Assembly: GCA_030550715.1 (NCBI GenBank)
Contig: JAUQOU010000004.1
Location: 55,467-88,551, forward strand
DNA length: 33,085 bases
Direction: 5' to 3'
From: a bacterium
GTDB taxonomy: Bacteria > Calescibacteriota > Calescibacteriia > Calescibacteriales > Calescibacteriaceae
In this document: positions 27,501 through 33,085 of the stretch, in pieces
How positions within the stretch are numbered: position 1 is the first letter of the stretch
Layout of the letters: every line of letters begins with the position of its first letter
Notes under the pieces: generated by a model
What the model was told of the DNA's origin: nothing
The model's input: the letters and a program-made list of their open reading frames with translations, nothing else
Databases searched by the model: none
Made by a program: the position numbers and the translations under genes

Positions 27501-29356
27501 GAAAAGGACTTGCAGATACAGCTCTGAAAACTGCAAAAGCAGGATATCTAACAAGGAAACTCGTTGATGTCTCACAAGATATCGTTGTGAAAATAGAAGA
27601 TTGCGGAACAAGAAAATCTATAACTATGACCGCTCTTACTCATGGAGGAGAAGTTCTCCGCTCTCTCTCTCAAAGAATTTTCGGTAGAGTCGCAGCAGAA
27701 GATATAATTTCACCAGATACCGGAGAAGTGATAGTAGCAAAGGGAGAATATATCACAAGAGAAAAAGCAAAGCTTATAGAAGAACTCGGAATAGAGTCAG
27801 TTAGAATAAGAAGTGTTCTTGTTTGCGAGGCAGAGGAAGGGGTCTGCCAAAAATGCTATGGATGGGATCTATCATCTCATAAGCCGGTTACATTAGGTGA
27901 AGCAGTGGGAATAATAGCAGCTCAATCAATAGGTGAGCCAGGAACTCAGCTTACAATGAGAACCTTCCACTACGGAGGTATAGCAGCTCTTTCTGAAAGG
28001 GGTGAAGTCATAGCTCACCATGACGGAGAGATAAGGATAATAGGCACAAAATTCATAGAACTTGAAATATCTCAGGAGGAGATGGAAAAGTTTGGCATAA
28101 GCAAGCAGGAGCTAATAGATGGGAAATATGTCCTCAGAGTCATTTCAAGGTCTGGCTTTCTTGATATAGTAGCGCCTGAAAAAGGAAGAACTCTTGAAAA
28201 ATACGAGCTCGTCTACGGAGCTATAATTCTCGCAAGACCAGGAGATAAGGTGAAAAAAGGAAAGAGAGTAGTAGTGTGGAACCCGTATGCTAATTTGATT
28301 CTCACCCACGTTTCAGGAACAGTATCTTTCAGAGACATAATTCCCGGAGTTACAGTGATAGAGAAGAAGGAGGAGACGACAGGAAAGGTTGTAAGAACGA
28401 TTGTTGAGCCGATAGGAGAAGCGGCTGCGAAGCTGAGACCTGCTATCGTCATCAAAACTCAGGAAGGAAAAGAGATAGCTTACTCTCTTCCAGTCAAAGC
28501 GACTATATCTGTTGAGCAAGGACAAAAAGTCAAGGCGGGTGAAGAAATAGCGAGAGTTGAAACTGGTTTTGCAAAGACAAAAGATATAACAACAGGGCTC
28601 CCGAAAGTTGAAGAGTTCTTTGAAGCGAGAAATCCAAAAGACGCAGCTATAATATCTGAAATAACCGGAAGAGTAGAAAAAATTGAGGATATAAGAGGTG
28701 GAAGGAAGAAGGTTATAATAAAATCTGGAAAGATTCAGAGGGAATATATAATACCGAAAAATAGACATGTTATTCAAGTTGTTGGTGATATTGTTAATGC
28801 AGGAGAAGCGATAACCGATGGAACACCTAATCCGAAAAACCTCTTGAAAATCAGGGGACCAGATTATGTTGGACTATTCTTACTCAACGAGATACAAAAG
28901 GTTTATTCATCACAAGGAATAGATATAAACGACAAGCACTTTGAAATAATAATAAGGCAGATGTTGAGAAGGGTTAAGATAAAAAAACCAGGGGATACCG
29001 AGTTCATTCCCGGAGAGATAGTGGATAGATTCATTGTGGAAAAGAAAAATAGGGAGATAAGAGCTAAGGGCGGAAAACCGGCTACATACGAATACACGCT
29101 TTTAGGTATAACAAGAGCATCTCTTTACTCTGATTCGTGGATATCTGCTGCTTCTTTCCAGGAAACTCCAAAAGTTCTCGTCTCATCTGCTCTTGAATCA
29201 AAAATAGATTACCTCAAGGGAATAAAAGAGAACATAATAGTCGGAAAACTTATACCAGCAGGAACTAACTTCTATCTTTATAGAAACACGGGTATAGAAA
29301 CAGAAAGACAGACCATTTCAGAAGAGCTAGTGGAAGAAGAGCTGAAAAGAACATAA
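24551..29356 (+). CDS. rpoC: DNA-directed RNA polymerase subunit beta'
   Basis: Zinc motif [23 protein letters not shown], catalytic NADFDGDQM (26546-26572), bridge/trigger helix region [42 protein letters not shown]. Confidence 0.99.
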   Translation: MEVGYESKIGINDIEAIRISIASPEKIASMAHGEVERPDTINYRTGKPERGGLFCAVIFGPINDWECLCGKYKGQRYRGHVCERCGVEVTSKRVRRERMGKKTLAYPVVHVWFLKIAPNPIPTLLDISQREVEEVISFNSWIIVEPPEKAYQLSISQEDIEKLISQLKEYSPLKREHEFLKKYSAHIEQLKGIEEVIKEMALRRILISSAFDKEICSKKDPEKLCSAVLKNLKKFEKFKKAQEMISLMQEILDNLKVIDPKDKEARFESIRRQIILSAIRFPEYAIVEREVIALLAKNWPEIFLPMTILGGIGGDAIKSFDEKNIEVERESFGKDQIAVVYHKKTTKGPVKHDVQNMVVGSGAEVIRYLLKKIDLSVLEEIIRIDIEEETQKRKGEEEEETSRVVKLSRRLRIVKQFKNSKNRPEWMVLEVLPILPPELRPIVQLEGGRIARSDLNEFYRTIIQRNNRLVKMKKLIELGIGVPDAVIENEIRLLQSAVDSLIDSSKTRRQVTSRTGRTYRSLADIIKGKYGRFRQNLLGKRTDFSARSVIVVGPDLKLHQVGIPKEIALELFKPFIIWWLIKKKGIVSSVKEARKIFEERKYAAMSGKIDDFTKAIFLALEDVIKEKLVLLNRAPTLHRMNVQAFEVVLTEGKAIRLHPLVCTAYNADFDGDQMGVFLPLSLQAQVEARVLMLSTHQILSPAHGNPIVYPTQDQVMGIFWMTMDRLGEKGEGKVFSSAREVYIAYENKDVSIHARIKCLITCLCDEHKGTAQLYETTPGRVIFYQDILPKKLCFNLVNKPLGKKELVELVALSREIAGEKETVIFLDKMKDIGFEMLTKSGFTLTPEHFIIPKEKEKLIEEAEKLVKEIEDKYTRRLITWGERYNRITQIWLDYTEKVGQLVKEKISWEEVKVNGKTEKILSKNPVFLMVHSGSRGSYEQIKQLAGMRGIVAKPTGELIEFPIKHNLREGLAPLEYFISTHGGRKGLADTALKTAKAGYLTRKLVDVSQDIVVKIEDCGTRKSITMTALTHGGEVLRSLSQRIFGRVAAEDIISPDTGEVIVAKGEYITREKAKLIEELGIESVRIRSVLVCEAEEGVCQKCYGWDLSSHKPVTLGEAVGIIAAQSIGEPGTQLTMRTFHYGGIAALSERGEVIAHHDGEIRIIGTKFIELEISQEEMEKFGISKQELIDGKYVLRVISRSGFLDIVAPEKGRTLEKYELVYGAIILARPGDKVKKGKRVVVWNPYANLILTHVSGTVSFRDIIPGVTVIEKKEETTGKVVRTIVEPIGEAAAKLRPAIVIKTQEGKEIAYSLPVKATISVEQGQKVKAGEEIARVETGFAKTKDITTGLPKVEEFFEARNPKDAAIISEITGRVEKIEDIRGGRKKVIIKSGKIQREYIIPKNRHVIQVVGDIVNAGEAITDGTPNPKNLLKIRGPDYVGLFLLNEIQKVYSSQGIDINDKHFEIIIRQMLRRVKIKKPGDTEFIPGEIVDRFIVEKKNREIRAKGGKPATYEYTLLGITRASLYSDSWISAASFQETPKVLVSSALESKIDYLKGIKENIIVGKLIPAGTNFYLYRNTGIETERQTISEELVEEELKRT

Positions 29357-29430
29357 TATGGAAGGAAATTTTGTGTCAAGTTCAATTAGCAGAAGAAAAT
29401 CGTTCTCACTTCCGAAATAATTAAGATTAT

Positions 29431-30705
29431 ATGCGCAATGTGAATATTGCAATTTTGGGCTGTGGAAATGTCGGAAAATATGTTGTAAAAAACCTGTTTG
29501 AACTCAGGAATTTCATAAAAGAAAAATTCTTCCTTGATATAAATCTCAAAAAAGTCCTTGTGAAAGATAAGCAAAAGGAAAGGATTGTAGATGGATTTAA
29601 AATACCACATCATCTTCTCACAACTCGGTTTTCTGAAATAATTGAATCTTCGCCAGACATAGTAGTGGAACTTATAGGAGACCTTGAGAACTCAAGAACT
29701 TACATTCGGGAGTGTCTTAACAGAGGGATAAAGGTGGTCACAGCCAACAAATTAGTTCTCACTTTTGATGATGAGATTTTTCAAAACCCTAACGTTTTCT
29801 TTGATGCTTCCGTCGGAGGTGGAATACCAATAATAAGAACAATTATAAACTCGGTTCCAGATGATATTTACGAGATAACAGGAATTCTCAACGGGACGAC
29901 TAATTTTATTCTTTCTTCTATGGAGGAAGGCAAAGATTTTCAGGAATCTCTTGAGTTAGCCAAAAAGCTCGGATATGCCGAGCCGGACCCGTCTTTTGAT
30001 ATAAACGGAACCGATGCTGCACAGAAAATCTGCATACTCTCTGCTCTGGTTTTCGGAATAAGAATGAGGCCGAACGAAATTCTCAAAGAAGGCATATCTT
30101 TTATCACAAAACTTGATATAGATTTTGCAAGGGAGTTCGGATATTCAATAAGGTCTATTGCTATTTCAAGGAAAAAAAGATATGAAGGTGAAGAGAAGCT
30201 GGAAGTTGCGGTATATCCCGCACTTATACCTTCTGATTCTCCTCTCGCTCAGGTGAAAGGAAACCTAAACGCCGTGGTTATAAAAGGAAAAAGAATAGGA
30301 GAACTTTTCTTGAAGGGAGAAGGTGCGGGAGGAAATCCAACTTCACTATCTGTAATAGCAGATATAATAGAAGCATCTTTGACTTACAAAGAAAGTAGGA
30401 GAGAATTTTCGCCTCCGAACGATAAAATTGTTCATCACGATATGATGGTCTCTAAATTTTATGTCAGGTTGAGTGTTGTTGATAAACCCGGTGTCCTCGC
30501 AAAAATAGCAGATAGCTTTGGAAAAAACAGCGTCTCAATAGAATCAGTCCTTCAAAAAGGAAGAGGGGGTACAGTGAACGAGCCGGTTCCAATATTCATA
30601 ATAACGCACGAATGCCTGGAGAAAAATATTAAAAGAGCTCTTGAAGAATGCTCAGGTCTCGATGTTGTTCTTCAAGCTCCTTTCTACCTCAGAATATATC
30701 AGTGA
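29431..30705 (+). CDS. hom: Homoserine dehydrogenase with C-terminal ACT domain
   Basis: IAILGCGNVGKYVVKNL, VVTANKLVL, DASVGGGIPIIRTI, ILNGTTNFILSSME, AEPDPSFDINGTDAAQKI; ACT-like VVDKPGVLAKIADSFGKNSVSIESV. Confidence 0.96.
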   Translation: MRNVNIAILGCGNVGKYVVKNLFELRNFIKEKFFLDINLKKVLVKDKQKERIVDGFKIPHHLLTTRFSEIIESSPDIVVELIGDLENSRTYIRECLNRGIKVVTANKLVLTFDDEIFQNPNVFFDASVGGGIPIIRTIINSVPDDIYEITGILNGTTNFILSSMEEGKDFQESLELAKKLGYAEPDPSFDINGTDAAQKICILSALVFGIRMRPNEILKEGISFITKLDIDFAREFGYSIRSIAISRKKRYEGEEKLEVAVYPALIPSDSPLAQVKGNLNAVVIKGKRIGELFLKGEGAGGNPTSLSVIADIIEASLTYKESRREFSPPNDKIVHHDMMVSKFYVRLSVVDKPGVLAKIADSFGKNSVSIESVLQKGRGGTVNEPVPIFIITHECLEKNIKRALEECSGLDVVLQAPFYLRIYQ

Positions 30706-30711
30706 AATTTT

Positions 30712-30801
30712 TTACTTTTACACTATACTCCCCGCCCCATCTCTTAAAAGCAGAAAAGAGACACTCAACAAGCCACCTTTTACTTCTGTTCCTCTCCTTC
30801 A
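30712..30801 (-). mobile_element. Orphan C-terminal fragment of a DDE transposase (relic)
   Basis: The minus-strand reading frame encodes KERNRSKRWLVECLFSAFKRWGGEYSVKVKN. It has the R-(3)-E-(6)-K spacing of IS4/IS5-type DDE transposases (R-WLV-E-CLFSAF-K), with no full ORF upstream. Confidence 0.6.
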
Positions 30802-30822
30802 AAATAATTACGGCACAAATCG

Positions 30823-31749
30823 TTATCTTTCCCTGATGATACATGTTTTCGGAATTTCTTTTGAGAATTCGTATTTTGATTTTTCAATTATCTTTCTTGA
30901 TATTTCCTCAAAAGCGTTTTTCCTCCCGTATCCTGATATGGGTTTTTGTGAGTTGGGCTCAATAAACTTTGTGATTGAAAACATAGATATTTCCCGTATA
31001 TATTTCCCTATTATCGATGCGAGAGCTACTTCCGGAAATTTCTGGTCTGCATCTTTGATGAAGTAAAACCTTTTGATTATCTCACCGTTATTCATTATCT
31101 CATATATGCTTTCTTTTTCACTTTCCATGACGATTTTTAAATTCAACGATTTATCTCTTTCATTCTCAATAGCAAGAGATATTTCTCTCTCATAACTCTT
31201 TTTATATCCTGATTTTCCACATATCACTTCTTCTGCCGATGATTTCAGACCTAACCTCACCATAAAAAACGAGTTTGCTGAAAATTTGCTCCCAAACCTT
31301 TCAATATACTTTGAGAGAATATTAGGACAAACTACCATAAAGATTGCTCTTTTTACCTCGCCAAAGTGGAGACCGGGCAAGTTCAAATCCGTTCCATTTT
31401 GTAAGAGGTCTTCATTTCCTTCTTCTTTTATCCATACCGGAAGAGATATTTTATTGCTGAAACAGATTTTATCGGGACCTATTGGGCATATTCTTTCTAT
31501 TTCGTCTTTTAGCATTGATTTTGAGAAGACATCGCTAATAGTTTTGAAGTTCGTTTTGGAGTATCTGAGGAATATTTTTTCAAGAGTTTTGAAATCCTCT
31601 TGTTTTCTTCTGAAAATTTTCTTGCTGTCTTTTATATTGTGTTGGTTGTTTTTGTCTTTATTGGTTTTTTCTGTTTCTACTCCGGTTATGATGAGCGGAC
31701 CCATTATAGGTCCAAGCCCGTTTTCATCTATTCCTAATCTTTTTATCAT
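30823..31749 (-). CDS. Divergent RNase HII-like (RNase H fold) protein
   Basis: GIDENGLGPIMGPLIITGV...IKDSKKIF near the N-terminus and KDADQKFPEVALASIIGKYIREISM near the C-terminus, matching RNase HII landmarks but highly diverged. Confidence 0.6.
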   Translation of the reverse strand: MIKRLGIDENGLGPIMGPLIITGVETEKTNKDKNNQHNIKDSKKIFRRKQEDFKTLEKIFLRYSKTNFKTISDVFSKSMLKDEIERICPIGPDKICFSNKISLPVWIKEEGNEDLLQNGTDLNLPGLHFGEVKRAIFMVVCPNILSKYIERFGSKFSANSFFMVRLGLKSSAEEVICGKSGYKKSYEREISLAIENERDKSLNLKIVMESEKESIYEIMNNGEIIKRFYFIKDADQKFPEVALASIIGKYIREISMFSITKFIEPNSQKPISGYGRKNAFEEISRKIIEKSKYEFSKEIPKTCIIRER

Positions 31750-31875
31750 TGCAATTTTTTCAAATTAATTAAAAAATTTTTAAATAATAATATATTTTTT
31801 ATAAGTGTAGTATTTTTTGTGATTTGGTAAAATTAAGTATTGTTGAAAGAGAAAATTTTAAGGGGGTGTGAAGAT

Positions 31876-32241
31876 ATGGATGCTGAGAAGAAAGAGAGCA
31901 CGGTCATAACAGAAAAGCATATTCAGGAGCTTGTAGCGAAAATTCAGGAAGCAATAGAGCAGAAGGAAAAAGAAGGAAAAAAAGATAGGTCGGTTAAAGT
32001 TGAGACAGAAAGCGAACTTCTTGTGAGAATAACAAGAAATCCTGAGACGAACCGATTTTTTCTATCAATATCTCCAAAGGGTGGGCACCCAGTGCATAAC
32101 AAAGTTATTTTTGATTCTTCTCAAAAACTCAAGGACTTTGTAAATTCTCTCAAGAACTTCCTGAAGGAGAGAGAAGATATACTTTTAGCGTTGGATACGC
32201 TTAATAAAACATCAAAGAAAGGAGGAGGGGATACTGTCTGA
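31876..32241 (+). CDS. Conserved small hypothetical protein, charged N-terminal helix plus possible beta-rich domain
   Basis: SD GGGGGTG (31862-31868) before ATG 31876; coding-like codon usage; no family recognised with confidence. Confidence 0.7.
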   Translation: MDAEKKESTVITEKHIQELVAKIQEAIEQKEKEGKKDRSVKVETESELLVRITRNPETNRFFLSISPKGGHPVHNKVIFDSSQKLKDFVNSLKNFLKEREDILLALDTLNKTSKKGGGDTV

Positions 32242-32246
32242 ATAAT

Positions 32247-32447
32247 ATGGAAGCAGAAGAGAGAAAGAGTATTATAGACCCTGAGCTACTTGAAATTCTC
32301 GCTTGTCCCAAGTGCAAGGGGGACCTTATACTTGACGAGCAGAGATCGGGGCTGATATGCAAAAGATGCGAGCTGTTCTACAAGATAGAAGATGGAATAC
32401 CTATAATGCTTATTGATGAAGCGATACCTTTGAGCAAACTCAAATAA
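32247..32447 (+). CDS. Trm112 family zinc-ribbon protein (YcaR/UPF0434-like)
   Basis: DPELLEILACPKCKGDLILDEQRSGLICKRCELFYKIEDGIPIMLIDEA is a typical Trm112 domain. Confidence 0.9.
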   Translation: MEAEERKSIIDPELLEILACPKCKGDLILDEQRSGLICKRCELFYKIEDGIPIMLIDEAIPLSKLK

Positions 32448-32481
32448 AAGGGAGATAGCACATATTTATTTCAATTTTTAT

Positions 32482-33085
32482 ATGTTTAGCAAATCAATCT
32501 CTCCTTTTGATAAGATAGCCGAGATAGAAAGGGAATACGGGAGAAAACCGCCTTACTTTGAATGGCTCGGAAGTTTTAAGAAGAAAAGAAGTTTGTTTCC
32601 CGCTATTTTTATAATCTTTGTTCTTTTATTTCTCTCCTCATCTGTTTTTTTATTTTTCTTCTTTTTGAAAGGTAAGAAGTTGGGCTCTCTCTTTTCGATT
32701 CGTGTTGAAAATGTAAAAGAAGAAAAACATGTGGAGGAGAAGAAAGATGTATGTATTATATCTGTTCCTTTTGATTACGAAGTTGCGGATATTTCTGCGA
32801 TGGCTGGCTTGAAAGAACTCAAAGTTCAGATGATACCAAAAACAGAAAGCGAACTGAAATTTTATATAGGCGACTTCGTATCTTTGCAGGATACCGCTTT
32901 TGTTTCCGCAAGGTTGAACGATAAGGGTATTCCGCACGTTGTCAAAAATGTATCTGGAAAGTGGAGAATATACTTTGATTATCAATCTCCTTCGTTAGAT
33001 GTTTATAGAAAAAGGGAGAGTTTGTCAAAGAGCGAGGTTGAGCAGATTGAAAAGTTCGTCTCTTCAAAAATAGGAGAAATAGCGA
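32482..33085 (+). CDS. Membrane-anchored protein with possible SPOR-like C-terminal region (runs off the window)
   Basis: My translation from ATG 32482: MFSKSISPFDKIAEIEREYGRKPPYFEWLGSFKKKRSLFPAIFIIFVLLFLSSSVFLFFFFLKGKK... (one TM), then LKFYIGDFVSLQDTAFVSARLNDKGIPHVVKNVSGKWRIYFDYQ. Open to the window end. Confidence 0.6.
   Translation, partial: MFSKSISPFDKIAEIEREYGRKPPYFEWLGSFKKKRSLFPAIFIIFVLLFLSSSVFLFFFFLKGKKLGSLFSIRVENVKEEKHVEEKKDVCIISVPFDYEVADISAMAGLKELKVQMIPKTESELKFYIGDFVSLQDTAFVSARLNDKGIPHVVKNVSGKWRIYFDYQSPSLDVYRKRESLSKSEVEQIEKFVSSKIGEIA

Noticed and set aside
30641-31066. 141-aa plus-strand ORF over hom end and RNase HII-like gene
   Set aside because: Antisense or out-of-frame shadow of hom and the RNase-like gene with atypical composition; no SD or family signal.
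1-33085. CRISPR arrays, rRNA/tRNA genes, toxin-antitoxin or phage modules
   Set aside because: No regularly spaced repeats, cloverleaf/T-loop signatures or characteristic protein motifs noticed by eye. A tRNAscan/CRISPR tool run would be the decisive check.

Overview
This is an AT-rich chromosomal window from a Gram-negative-type (diderm) bacterium: BamA, CcmE and a heptosyltransferase-like GT9 are present. Arg codons are strongly biased to AGA/AGG. Most of the window is densely packed housekeeping DNA: msrAB, hisG (short form), rsmE, an nth-like glycosylase, SDR + GT9, bamA, a radical SAM AmrS-like enzyme, ccmE, rph, an acyl-CoA synthetase, dtd, cobL/cbiET, a LivK-like binding protein, rplL-rpoB-rpoC, hom, an RNase HII-like protein and a Trm112-like protein. 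I saw no CRISPR array, rRNA, tRNA, prophage or obvious defence island, and I do not claim a complete new system. The best leads are: (1) a perfect 23-bp tandem duplication of the rpoB translation-initiation region that creates a 3-codon upstream ORF ending in the real Shine-Dalgarno; (2) rplL detached from rplKAJ, with a two-stem inverted repeat in its short leader; (3) a frameshifted and 3'-truncated DCD/EVE-like-domain plus DNA methyltransferase gene between amrS and bamA; (4) an orphan DDE transposase C-terminus with an R3E6K signature between hom and the RNase H-like gene; (5) a bacterial protein resembling mitochondrial Tam41 CDP-DAG synthase; (6) a divergent RNase HII-like protein (DENGLGP); (7) -10 hexamers about 8 nt from start codons, suggesting leaderless transcripts.
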